Shown here piece by piece: positions 7,754-15,564 of a DNA stretch of 36,129 bases (the stretch's first letter is position 1; the number at the start of each line of letters is the position of its first letter). The notes beneath the pieces are model-generated. The model was not told the origin of the DNA. It did not search any database and worked only from the letters and a program-made list of their open reading frames with translations. Made by a program: the position numbers and the translations under genes. This DNA is from Hoeflea sp. BRH_c9. GTDB taxonomy: Bacteria > Pseudomonadota > Alphaproteobacteria > Rhizobiales > Rhizobiaceae. The DNA lies in NCBI GenBank assembly GCA_000961635.1, contig LADQ01000070.1, forward strand, positions 1-36,129, given 5' to 3'.

Positions 7754-8740
7754 ATGGCAAAACAGCCGTCGAGGACACGCAGGGTGCTGTATTTCATAGG
7801 TTTTCTGATTGTCGCTGGCGCAATCGCCTTTGCCCTGGGGCCGCGTCCGGTCGCCGACGCCAGCATCGATTTCGATGAAGCCAGCCTCCCCGAAGACCTT
7901 GATGCCTATGTGCAGCAGTCCGAAGCGCGATTTTCCGATCTGCGCCCGGATAGCGCCAGGCGGATCATCTGGGCCTATCCGGCGTCCAAGGCCCGCACGC
8001 CCTTGGCGATTGTCTATATTCACGGCTTCTCGGCCGGCCCGGGCGAAACGCGGCCATTGTCCGATCTGATAGCCGGCCGATTGGGCGCAAACCTCTATTA
8101 TGCCCGCCTCGAGGGCCACGGCCGCGGCGCCGACGCCATGATCGAAGGGTCTGTCCATGGCTGGGTCAATGATTTCGCCGAAGCGGTCGCCATCGGGCGC
8201 AGGTTGGGAGAGCGCGTCGTCATCGTGGCGACATCGACCGGGGCCTCGCTTGCCGCCTGGGGCGCCGCCCAGCCGGAGCTGATGCGCGATGTGGCGGGGT
8301 TGGTGCAGATTTCACCGAACTACGGTCTCCAGGCCGCCGGATCGAGCCTGCTAACCATGCCGTGGGCCGAAAAACTGGTGCCGTTGATAGCCGGCAAGTG
8401 CCGGTCGTTTGAGCCCAGGAACGAGATGCACGCGAAGCTTTGGACCACCGAATATCCGAGCCTTGCCCTGTTGCCGATGGCCATGCTGGTGGATATGGCC
8501 AATGCGGTTGACGTCGGCAAAATCTCCATCCCGTCGCTGTTTGTCTATTCGCCCCAGGACACGGTCATCCGACCGGAGCTGGCCAAGGCGAAAGCAGCAG
8601 ACTGGGGCGGGCCAGTTGAGATCATCGAGGTTACCGACAGCGATGACCCGGGCAACCATGTCATTGCCGGAGACGCGCTGTCGCCCTCCACCACCCAGCG
8701 TCTGGCTGAGCAAGCGGCGGACTGGATCGCCAGGCTGTAG
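7754..8740 (+). CDS. Membrane-anchored alpha/beta hydrolase
   Basis: A 328-residue serine hydrolase with one N-terminal membrane helix (about residues 11-28, VLYFIGFLIVAGAIAFAL), so the domain is probably periplasmic. Fold landmarks: oxyanion-hole YIHGFSAGP (89-96), a RLEGHGRG loop, the nucleophile elbow ATSTGAS with Ser161 (the first Gly of GxSxG replaced by Ala), acid Asp269 in SPQDT, and His302 in GNHVIAG. Probably an esterase/lipase-like enzyme; the substrate cannot be told. The start follows GGAG at about 8 bases. Convergent with ilvA, 21 bases apart. Confidence 0.85.
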   Translation: MAKQPSRTRRVLYFIGFLIVAGAIAFALGPRPVADASIDFDEASLPEDLDAYVQQSEARFSDLRPDSARRIIWAYPASKARTPLAIVYIHGFSAGPGETRPLSDLIAGRLGANLYYARLEGHGRGADAMIEGSVHGWVNDFAEAVAIGRRLGERVVIVATSTGASLAAWGAAQPELMRDVAGLVQISPNYGLQAAGSSLLTMPWAEKLVPLIAGKCRSFEPRNEMHAKLWTTEYPSLALLPMAMLVDMANAVDVGKISIPSLFVYSPQDTVIRPELAKAKAADWGGPVEIIEVTDSDDPGNHVIAGDALSPSTTQRLAEQAADWIARL

Positions 8741-8761
8741 CGGACAAGTATCGCTGCCCGG

Positions 8762-10036
8762 TCAGATGATCAGATTGGAGATGATCTCGTTGTCGGTGAT
8801 GTCCTGATAGCTCAGCCCCGCCGCATCGAAAGCCGCCAACAGCCGGGCGAAATTTTCCGGCGCCCGGGTCTCGATGCCGATCAGGATCGAGCCGAAATTG
8901 CGCGCCGATTTTTTCAGATATTCGAAACGGGCGATATCGTCTTCCGGACCGAGCAGGGACAAGAAGTCCCGCAATGCGCCAGGCCGCTGCGCCAGGCGGA
9001 GAACGAAATATTTCTTCGTCCCGGCATAGCGCATGGCCCGTTCCTTGACGTCGGGCAGCCGTTCAAAATCGAAATTGCCGCCGGACACCACCGCGACCAC
9101 GGTCTTGCCGGCCAGTTTCTCCGGCCCGAGCGCTTCCAGCGCCGACAATGACAGCGCGCCGGCTGGTTCAAGCACGATCCCTTCGGTGTTCAGGATCGTG
9201 GTCATGGTCAGACAGATGGCGTTTTCCGCCACGATCAGCACCTGATCGGAGCGGAACCGCTTCAAGATCTCGAAATTGCGCTCGCCGATTTCCGCCACAG
9301 CCGCGCCATCGACAAAATTGTCGATCTTGGCGAGCTTCACCCTGTGCCCCGCGTCAAGACTTTGCTTCAGGCTCGGCGCGCCGGCTGGTTCGCTCAGCAG
9401 GAACCGGTCATTGTCCACCAGCCCCTCAAAGTAGCGCGCCACCCCGGCCGAAAGTCCGCCGCCGCCCACCGGCAACACGATGAGATCCGGGATCTCGCCT
9501 TCGGGCAATTGCGCGGCGATCTCGGCGGCAACCGTCGCCTGCCCCTCAATGATGTCATCATGGTCAAAAGGCGGCGCCATCAGCGCGCCTTCCGAAAGCG
9601 CGAATTCGCGCGCGGCGGCGTAGCAAATATCGAAAAAGTCTCCGGTCAGACGGATTTCGATGAATTCGCCGCCAAATACCCGGGTCTTGTCGATCTTCTG
9701 CTGCGGCGTCGTCACCGGCATGAAAATCACGCCCTTGCGTCCGAAATGCCGGCAGACATAGGCAAAACCCTGGGCATGATTGCCCGCCGACGCACACACG
9801 AACAATGACTGGTCCGGATTGTTGTCCAAGGCCTTGCGGATGAAATTGAAGGCGCCGCGGATCTTGTAGGACCTCACCGGCGACAAATCCTCCCGCTTGA
9901 GCCAGATGCGGGCGCCGAATTTCGCCGACAGATGATCGTTAAGCTGCAGCGGCGTGGGTGCAAACAGCACACGCATCTGGGCCAGCGCCTCGTCGGCACA
10001 CGCACGGAACGCATCAGGTGATTGTTTTTCGTTCAT
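8762..10036 (-). CDS. ilvA: Threonine ammonia-lyase (threonine dehydratase)
   Basis: A 424-residue PLP enzyme converting L-threonine to 2-oxobutanoate and ammonia, the committed step of isoleucine synthesis. PLP lysine is Lys58 in RSYKIRGAF; SAGNHAQG and the phosphate-binding PVGGGGLSAG loop are present. The C-terminal ~85 residues (KKYFVLRLAQRPGAL onward) form one ACT-like regulatory domain, the shorter Bacillus-like architecture, so isoleucine feedback is possible. ATG 10036 (MNEKQSPDAF) is chosen because an upstream extension is non-family sequence; the ribosome site is weak. Divergent from trkH. Confidence 0.93.
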   Translation of the reverse strand: MNEKQSPDAFRACADEALAQMRVLFAPTPLQLNDHLSAKFGARIWLKREDLSPVRSYKIRGAFNFIRKALDNNPDQSLFVCASAGNHAQGFAYVCRHFGRKGVIFMPVTTPQQKIDKTRVFGGEFIEIRLTGDFFDICYAAAREFALSEGALMAPPFDHDDIIEGQATVAAEIAAQLPEGEIPDLIVLPVGGGGLSAGVARYFEGLVDNDRFLLSEPAGAPSLKQSLDAGHRVKLAKIDNFVDGAAVAEIGERNFEILKRFRSDQVLIVAENAICLTMTTILNTEGIVLEPAGALSLSALEALGPEKLAGKTVVAVVSGGNFDFERLPDVKERAMRYAGTKKYFVLRLAQRPGALRDFLSLLGPEDDIARFEYLKKSARNFGSILIGIETRAPENFARLLAAFDAAGLSYQDITDNEIISNLII

Positions 10037-10111
10037 CGCCGGTCTATGCCACGTCAACCCGCCGATTGCCAACCAGAAGCGGTACTGTCGGGTTATTAAG
10101 GGGGACACCGC

Positions 10112-11566
10112 GTGCACGGCCATACCATTCGATCCGCGGTGTTTGTCGCATCCATGGTGGGACTGTACCTCTCGGCAGCCATGCTGGTGCCTGCCGCGGT
10201 GGATTTCTATTATGGCAATCCCGACTGGCAAGTGTTTGCGGTTTCATCTTTTTCGGTCGGCGCGATATGTCTTGCGTCGGCCACGGCGACCCGTGGCGCC
10301 AATGCGCCCTTCTCCCGGCGTCTGGGCTTCCTGCTCGTCAATCTGCTGTGGATCACCCTTTCGCTGACCGGCGCCGTCCCGCTTTATCTTTCCACCCTTG
10401 GGCTCGATATGGCGGATGCGCTGTTTGAGTCGGTTTCCGCCGTCACGACGACAGGTTCGACCGTCATTGCCGGGCTCGATTCGGCGCCGCCAGGACTGCT
10501 CTTGTGGCGCTCGATGCTGCAATGGTTCGGCGGCATCGGCATTGTCGCCATGGGGCTTCTGGTGTTGCCATACCTCAAGGTCGGCGGCTTCACCGTGTTC
10601 AAGATCGAATCGTCGGACACATCCGAGAAGCCCTTCGCCCGTTTTGCCGTTTTCGTGCGCGCCTTTTTCGCCATCTATATCGGACTGACGGCTGTATGCG
10701 CCATTCTCTACAGCGTGCTGGGAATGAGCAATTTCGACGCGGTCAACCATGCCATGACCACGATCGCGACCGGCGGCTTTTCCACACACGACGCATCATT
10801 CGGCGCGTTCCAGTCGCCAGCGCTGATCTGGACGGCGACCACATTCATGGCAATCGCCGGCCTGCCCTTCTCGGTGTTGATCCTGTTTGCCGTGCGCGGC
10901 CGGCTCGACGCCCTGCGCGATCCGCAGATCCGGGCCTATGCCGGCCTGCTCGTTGTCCTCTCCCTCGTTGTCGCGCTCAGCCTGCGCCTGAACCAGGGCG
11001 AGAGCTTCGGTTCCGCGCTCACCCATGCCGCCTTCAACATTGTCTCAATTGTCACCACGACCGGCTACGCCAGCAGCGATTACACGCTCTGGGGGCCGTT
11101 CATTATTGTCATTTTCTTTATCGCCACCTTCCTGGGCGGATGCTCCGGCTCGACCTCCGGCGGCATCAAGGCCTACCGGCTGGTGATCATCTTTGGTTCG
11201 ATCCGCGCGGGTCTGATGCGGCTGATCTATCCCAACAGCGTCCGCCCGGTTCGCTATGGCGCTGTTGCGGTCGAGCCGGAAATGCAGCGCACCGTGTTTC
11301 TGTTCGTCTGCGCCTATATCGGCATCTGGGCGCTCGGGTCGATCGCACTGGCCGCCACCGGCCTTGATGTTGAAACCGCGGTTTCCGGCTCGATCACGGC
11401 GCTCGCCAATGTCGGCCCGGGTATCGGACCGGTTATTGGCCCGGCCGGCAACTTCGCAACCATCGGCGATCCGGCCAAACTGATCCTGGTTTTTCTGATG
11501 TTGCTTGGCCGGCTGGAAATACTTGCCGTTCTGGTGCTGTTGCTGCCCGCGTTCTGGCGCGAATAA
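10112..11566 (+). CDS. trkH: TrkH/KtrB family potassium uptake protein
   Basis: A 484-residue polytopic inner-membrane K+ channel subunit. It has four pore-loop repeats with filter-like signatures: TTTGSTVIAG, TIATGGFSTHD, TTTGYASSD and NVGPGIGP, each followed by a helix, plus the family segment GGCSGSTSGGIKAYR. Potassium uptake would rely on a TrkA/KtrA regulatory subunit encoded elsewhere. A GTG start at 10112 follows AAGGGGG at suitable spacing; an ATG at 10154 is an alternative. It could matter in osmotic stress, but no EcfG promoter was seen in the 75-base divergent region with ilvA. Confidence 0.9.
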   Translation: MHGHTIRSAVFVASMVGLYLSAAMLVPAAVDFYYGNPDWQVFAVSSFSVGAICLASATATRGANAPFSRRLGFLLVNLLWITLSLTGAVPLYLSTLGLDMADALFESVSAVTTTGSTVIAGLDSAPPGLLLWRSMLQWFGGIGIVAMGLLVLPYLKVGGFTVFKIESSDTSEKPFARFAVFVRAFFAIYIGLTAVCAILYSVLGMSNFDAVNHAMTTIATGGFSTHDASFGAFQSPALIWTATTFMAIAGLPFSVLILFAVRGRLDALRDPQIRAYAGLLVVLSLVVALSLRLNQGESFGSALTHAAFNIVSIVTTTGYASSDYTLWGPFIIVIFFIATFLGGCSGSTSGGIKAYRLVIIFGSIRAGLMRLIYPNSVRPVRYGAVAVEPEMQRTVFLFVCAYIGIWALGSIALAATGLDVETAVSGSITALANVGPGIGPVIGPAGNFATIGDPAKLILVFLMLLGRLEILAVLVLLLPAFWRE

Positions 11567-11652
11567 GGCCCGCCGCTATCAATTCTTACCCGGAATTATC
11601 AACCGGTTAACCAAGATATGCTTTTCTTCGTTGACGTGGAGGAGTGTATCGA

Positions 11653-13155
11653 ATGCGCGCATTGCAGGTTTCTTATCAAGATAACGATTTTGATGTCCCC
11701 GAATCCGGAATAACCAGAACCCATGATCCGGCTGAGCCCGCCCAGGATCAGGCGGGTCTCGAACGGGCCATGAACATGATCGGATCGCAGATCGGCGAAT
11801 TGTCGGTCAACATCGCCGACACCAGCGGCATGATCGCCGATGTGTCGGGGTCACTGTCCCTGCAAGCCGGCGAACTCCACTCGCTCACCCGCGACATTTC
11901 GATGATCGCCCAGTCAAACCAGACCGTGGCTGAAGCATCGCGCGGCGCCATTGGATCGGCCAAATCAACCCAAAAAGGGCTTGAGACCACCACGCACAGC
12001 GTCAACGGCATTCTCGTCAATGCTGTCTCCGACATCAAGTCGATGGCGACAAACGCCACCGAAACGACCAGCGTGCTCAATTCGGTCTCAAACCAGATCA
12101 GGGAAATCCATTCATTCTCCGAGGCCATTCAGGGGATCGCCACCCAGACCCAGATTCTCGCGGTCAATGCCGGCATCATGGCGGCCCATGCCGGTGACGC
12201 GGGTCGCGGTTTTGCCGTTATCGCGGACGCGGTCAAGCAACTGGCCGACAAGACCGGAACCGTGTCGCGCGACATGGTGGCCCGGCTTCAGGGCCTGCGC
12301 GCGATTGTCGACCAGTTGCAGAATCAGAACACCGACAATGAAACCGCCGCCACCGCCGCGTTTCAACGTTCAACCGAGATCGAAGCCGAGCTGCGGAAAT
12401 TTTCCGGCTTCAGCCAGAGCGTCGCCGGAATGATCAGCGAAATCGAACGGATCAGCACCCCCGTCGAGGCAACCACGCAGGCCTGCTCGGCGGTTCTCGC
12501 CAAGGTCTCCGACCTCGACCAGCAGGTTCACAGCAGCGCGGAAATGCTGACCACGGCCAGCACCAAGATTGATCGACTGGTGTCGTTTTCTGAAAATGTG
12601 ATCGGCGAAGTCGCGCAAAGCGGCGTTGAAACCGAGGATACGCCACTCATCCGCCAATGCATGGCCAAGGCCGGCGAAGTTGCATTGATGTTTGAGCAGG
12701 CGGTCGATTCAGGGCTTCTGTCGATGGCGGACCTGTTCGACGAAGACTACCGGCCGCTGCCGGGCACCAACCCGCAACAGCACATGACCCGGTTCACCCG
12801 CCATACCGACCGGCTGATGCCGCCAATCCAGGAAGCCATGCTGGATTTCGATCCGCGCGTCACATTCTGCGCCGCCGTCGATCGCAACGGCTATCTGCCA
12901 ACCCACAACCACATCTTCTCGCGGCCGCAAGGTACGGACCCGGTCTGGAACACCGCCAATTGCCGCAACCGGCGGATGTTCAACGACCGCACCGGGCTGG
13001 CGGCGGGACGCAACAGGAAACCTTTCCTGCTGCAAACCTATCGCCGCGACATGGGCGGCGGGACTTTCAGCCTGATGAAGGACCTCTCGGCCCCGATCAT
13101 GGTCAATGGCAAGCATTGGGGCGGTTTGCGGATCGGCTTCAGGATCAGCATCTGA
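11653..13155 (+). CDS. Soluble methyl-accepting chemotaxis-like protein with C-terminal sensor domain
   Basis: A 500-residue protein without membrane segments. A long coiled-coil MCP signalling domain spans about residues 40-330, with hairpin tip QILAVNAGIMAAHAGDAGRGFAVIA folded over residues 167-191. A C-terminal PAS/Cache-like domain of about 150 residues follows, with CAAVDRNGYLPTHN, NRRMFNDRTG, PFLLQTYRRDMGGG and HWGGLRIGF. This inverted order (signalling first, sensor last) occurs in a known cytoplasmic MCP group. The tip deviates from the canonical NAAIEAARAGE motif (Glu to Met, Arg to His, Glu to Asp). The start at 11653 follows GGAGG; GTG 11644 is also in frame. A perfect terminator follows. 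Confidence 0.88.
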   Translation: MRALQVSYQDNDFDVPESGITRTHDPAEPAQDQAGLERAMNMIGSQIGELSVNIADTSGMIADVSGSLSLQAGELHSLTRDISMIAQSNQTVAEASRGAIGSAKSTQKGLETTTHSVNGILVNAVSDIKSMATNATETTSVLNSVSNQIREIHSFSEAIQGIATQTQILAVNAGIMAAHAGDAGRGFAVIADAVKQLADKTGTVSRDMVARLQGLRAIVDQLQNQNTDNETAATAAFQRSTEIEAELRKFSGFSQSVAGMISEIERISTPVEATTQACSAVLAKVSDLDQQVHSSAEMLTTASTKIDRLVSFSENVIGEVAQSGVETEDTPLIRQCMAKAGEVALMFEQAVDSGLLSMADLFDEDYRPLPGTNPQQHMTRFTRHTDRLMPPIQEAMLDFDPRVTFCAAVDRNGYLPTHNHIFSRPQGTDPVWNTANCRNRRMFNDRTGLAAGRNRKPFLLQTYRRDMGGGTFSLMKDLSAPIMVNGKHWGGLRIGFRISI

Positions 13156-13189
13156 GCACCGGGCGGCCCTGCCCTGCACCTCTCCAACA

Positions 13190-13223
13190 CCAAAACGCCG
13201 CGCAAAAATGCGCGGCGTTTTGG
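13190..13223. terminator. Intrinsic terminator after MCP gene
   Basis: A perfect 15-bp stem (CCAAAACGCCGCGCA with TGCGCGGCGTTTTGG) with an AAAA loop; the arm ends give a T-run on the plus strand. It is symmetric enough to act on both the MCP transcript and the convergent small-protein operon ending at 13293. Confidence 0.85.
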
Positions 13224-13292
13224 TCTATGCGTATCTCGGACTCCCGATGCATGCCGTTGCCGCGAATGCGCGGCAAGGTTTTGCGGCTTACA

Positions 13293-13535
13293 TCAACCCT
13301 GCGGGCGGACCGCTGCTGCGTCGCCGGAAATGACCCGCGCTTGACCGGGAAAGGTTTGTGTCTGAGCAGGCAACCAGGTTGTCTCCTCGACGTCGTTGAA
13401 CGCACCCCAGAGCACCCAGCCAGCCAGCAGCGCCAGCGCCAGGCTGACCGCCAGAATCACCAGAACCGGCTTGCCCTGCCGAGCCTGCCGAGCCTTGATC
13501 GGATCCATGGGTTCTTCCTTGAGGGGCTCTTTCAT
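13293..13535 (-). CDS. Small single-span membrane protein
   Basis: An 80-residue protein: basic N-terminus (MDPIKARQARQGKP), one transmembrane helix (VLVILAVSLALALLAGWVLW), then a short polar tail. It resembles small 'KARQGRxGxPVL' rhizobial membrane proteins of unknown function. Either ATG 13535 or ATG 13508 could be used; 13508 has AAGGAAG five bases upstream. Third gene of an operon behind the DUF883 and holin-like genes, 33 bases after the previous stop, so it is probably transcribed from the EcfG promoter at 14351-14375. Confidence 0.7.
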   Translation of the reverse strand: MKEPLKEEPMDPIKARQARQGKPVLVILAVSLALALLAGWVLWGAFNDVEETTWLPAQTQTFPGQARVISGDAAAVRPQG

Positions 13536-13568
13536 TTTTCCAAAGTCCTTTCATACCATCGCTGACGC

Positions 13569-13982
13569 TCAGTTTTTGTTGGAGCGCGCCAGGACGCCTG
13601 CCGCGAAACCGATGGCGAGTCCGGCGATGATGGCTGTTGTCTTGTTCCTGGCGACCATGGTCGCCACGGTCGATATGGCAAAGGCGCTTGCGGTGCTCGT
13701 GGCCGCGATCCGCTGCCTGCGAAGGGCTCGCCTGCGCAGCACTGACCGAATTGCCACGGCCAGCCCACACAGGAGAAGCGCCAAACCGGCGGCCGACAGC
13801 AGGCCGATCACGCCTCCATGGGTTTCGGCGATAAACACCGCGAACGCGCCCAACAGGGCCGCGCACGCCAGCATGGCCATCACCCCGACAAAGCAGAGCA
13901 ACATGACGTCACGCTTTATCTGCCGCGCCTTGGCCCCGGCATAAGCCGAGACAAGGCTGGCAATCGGAAGTGTCGAAGTCAT
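13569..13982 (-). CDS. Phage-holin-superfamily-like membrane protein (YqjE-like)
   Basis: A 137-residue membrane protein with two adjacent N-terminal helices (about 26-53 and 57-80, AMLACAALLGAFAVFI and GLLSAAGLALLLCGLAVAI), a basic stretch RSVLRRRALRRQR, and a weaker third hydrophobic segment near the end (IIAGLAIGFAAGVLA). The layout and its position 8 bases after a DUF883 gene match the yqjD-yqjE pair of enterobacteria, where YqjE is a holin-superfamily protein. No phage genes surround it, so a cell-envelope stress role is likelier than lysis (inference). Confidence 0.75.
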   Translation of the reverse strand: MTSTLPIASLVSAYAGAKARQIKRDVMLLCFVGVMAMLACAALLGAFAVFIAETHGGVIGLLSAAGLALLLCGLAVAIRSVLRRRALRRQRIAATSTASAFAISTVATMVARNKTTAIIAGLAIGFAAGVLARSNKN

Positions 13983-13990
13983 GGTCTGCT

Positions 13991-14317
13991 CTACCTGCGC
14001 ATCAGCAGGGCGGCGAGGAAACCGGCGGCGACAGCAATGCCGAGGGACTGCAACGGATGGTCACGCACGTTGGCGACAACCTTCTTTTCGGCGTTCGAGA
14101 ACTGGCCCGACATTTCGGATACAAGTCTCTCACCGCTGCGCAACACTTCCTCGACGCGTTTTTCGGCGGCGTCGCGGGCAACGCCTGCCTGCATCGCTCC
14201 AGCGCCCGCAAGTGCTTCTCCAAGCGCTGCCAGATCTTCCCGGATTCTGGCTGTGCGTTCCGCGATCTCATCAATCGGATTGGAATTGTCGCGTGTGGAT
14301 TTGCTTGTTGCAGCCAT
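13991..14317 (-). CDS. DUF883 (ElaB/YqjD) family ribosome/membrane-associated protein
   Basis: A 108-residue protein of the ElaB/YqjD family: a helical amphipathic body (IDEIAERTARIREDLAAL ... RVEEVLRSGERLVSEMSGQF) ending in the family C-terminus VRDHPLQSLGIAVAAGFLAALLMRR, a GxxxG-like tail-anchor helix. In E. coli the paralogues are stationary-phase tail-anchored proteins that associate with ribosomes. The ATG at 14317 follows GGAGAC; an upstream frame extension lacks family character. A perfect EcfG promoter lies 34 bases upstream and should drive this gene and the two following ones. Confidence 0.88.
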   Translation of the reverse strand: MAATSKSTRDNSNPIDEIAERTARIREDLAALGEALAGAGAMQAGVARDAAEKRVEEVLRSGERLVSEMSGQFSNAEKKVVANVRDHPLQSLGIAVAAGFLAALLMRR

Positions 14318-14350
14318 GAGTAAGTCTCCTTTGATTGAATTCACGCCATT

Positions 14351-14375
14351 AACGCACGGAAACGCGTTCCGTTCC
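14351..14375 (-). promoter_or_regulatory. EcfG-type promoter for DUF883 operon
   Basis: Minus strand: GGAAC (14375-14371), 16-base spacer, CGTT (14354-14351). Perfect consensus, 34 bases before the ATG at 14317; no other gene lies between. Confidence 0.82.
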
Positions 14376-14402
14376 ATTGGAGTTCTCGATTGTTTGCAAA
14401 AA

Positions 14403-14431
14403 AAGACCGCCAGATTGCTCCGGCGGCCTTT
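14403..14431. terminator. Terminator between PRC-barrel and DUF883 genes
   Basis: Stem CCGCC/GGCGG extended by outer A-T pairs across one mismatch, 10-base loop, with T-runs on both strands (seven T on the minus strand). It separates the minus-strand double-PRC gene (stop at 14455) from the next EcfG promoter downstream. Confidence 0.75.
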
Positions 14432-14454
14432 TTCATTTCAGCACTGGACTGGGA

Positions 14455-15441
14455 TTAGCCAGCCGGTGCCATCATGATCACAGAATTGCGGTCTGTGTCC
14501 CATGATTCCTTGGTGTATTCCGGCTGTGCTTCCAGCTGTTCCTTGGTGAACGGCGTGAAGACGATCAGATCGCCATCGGCATCGGCGCGGATGTCGAGGT
14601 TTTCAGGCGAAACAGCCACTTCCTTGACACCCATGCCCAGGAAACCGCCAACATCGAGGACAAAACCTTCGATCGTGTTGTCGGCGCTGATCAACACTTC
14701 GCCGACTTCGCCAATGTTTTCATCATTGGCGCCATAGACGGTACGGCCGGTCAGGTCATCGGCGGTAAAATCGCCGGCATTGACCTGCGTCATCGTCATG
14801 CGGTCAACGACCATGGTCTGCTCTTCGGCGGGAGCAACAGCGCTCTCACCATTTTCGACCCGTTCCGCAGTTGCCTGCTCGGTTGTCTGATCGGTGCCGG
14901 TCGCAACATTGGTGTCGGTGCCGGTTGCAACATTGGTGTCGGTGCCGGTTGCCGTCATTGCTTCCGGTTCAGACTGGGCTTCGGTGTAGATCGTTGTGCG
15001 ATCAAAGGCCGGAGCGGCTTCGAGCTGTTCGCGGGTCATGTTCGCAACCAGCCAGCGCTGGCCGTCGCGATCGGCCCATTCAATGGTGCCGTACTCGATT
15101 TCGACATCCTTTTCACCGATGCCCAGGAAACCGCCGACGCCGATGATGACGGAGGCAACTTCGCCTTCAGGGCTGACGACGAGATCGTTGATCTTGCCAA
15201 TCGACGAGGCGTCCTCAGCAGAGGATTCATAGACGGCGGAGCCGACGAGATCACTTGAAAGGACGGCACCGTGCATGGCGCCAGTGGCATCAGTCGTCGC
15301 AGTTGCATTCGTGTCAGCGGGTGCAGTTGTTTCGGTGGTTGCCGCTGTATTTGTGTCAGTCGTTGCCGTGGTGCTTTGGGCAAAAGCAGACGTGGTCACA
15401 AGAGCGGTCAGGGCCGTGCTGGCCAAAAGCATCTTAAACAT
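14455..15441 (-). CDS. Exported protein with two PRC-barrel domains
   Basis: A 328-residue protein: Sec signal peptide (MFKMLLASTALTALVTTSAFA), a Thr/Ala/Asp-rich low-complexity linker, PRC-barrel 1 (about 60-150, VYESSAEDASSIGKINDLVV and VGGFLGIGEKDVEI), a second linker with an 8-residue tandem repeat, and PRC-barrel 2 (about 225-315, VYGANDENIGEVGEVLI and VGGFLGMGVKEVAV). Likely periplasmic; such proteins are common in rhizobia with unknown function. RBS GAGGAAATTACC before the ATG. A perfect EcfG promoter (17-base spacer) lies upstream and a terminator follows, so it is a single-gene stress unit. Confidence 0.88.
   Translation of the reverse strand: MFKMLLASTALTALVTTSAFAQSTTATTDTNTAATTETTAPADTNATATTDATGAMHGAVLSSDLVGSAVYESSAEDASSIGKINDLVVSPEGEVASVIIGVGGFLGIGEKDVEIEYGTIEWADRDGQRWLVANMTREQLEAAPAFDRTTIYTEAQSEPEAMTATGTDTNVATGTDTNVATGTDQTTEQATAERVENGESAVAPAEEQTMVVDRMTMTQVNAGDFTADDLTGRTVYGANDENIGEVGEVLISADNTIEGFVLDVGGFLGMGVKEVAVSPENLDIRADADGDLIVFTPFTKEQLEAQPEYTKESWDTDRNSVIMMAPAG
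14893..14953. repeat. 24-bp in-frame tandem repeat (about 2.5 copies)
   Basis: Unit starts GGTGCCGGTCGCAACATT; copies at 14893-14916 and 14917-14940 differ at one base, followed by a partial copy to 14953. It encodes the repeated GTDTNVAT linker between the two PRC-barrel domains, and slippage would change linker length by 8 residues without frameshift. Confidence 0.85.
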
Positions 15442-15530
15442 GGTAATTTCCTCTTTGCATCGAAAGGTGTGCGCCGGGCTGGTCCGTGTGTGAGAGCGCG
15501 GGGCCGGCTCGGCGGCGGTTACAGCTTAGG

Positions 15531-15556
15531 AACGCTGTCCACCCGCTCCCGGTTCC
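15531..15556 (-). promoter_or_regulatory. EcfG-type promoter (17-base spacer) for double PRC-barrel gene
   Basis: Minus strand: GGAAC (15556-15552), 17-base spacer, CGTT (15534-15531). It lies 90 bases before the ATG at 15441 and just after the stop of the perM-like gene (15565). Confidence 0.72.
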
Positions 15557-15564
15557 GGCCAACC

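Noticed and set aside
13569-13982. Prophage remnant suggested by the holin-like protein
   Set aside because: No other phage genes nearby; the neighbour is DUF883 and the promoter is EcfG-type, which fits a YqjE-like cellular protein.
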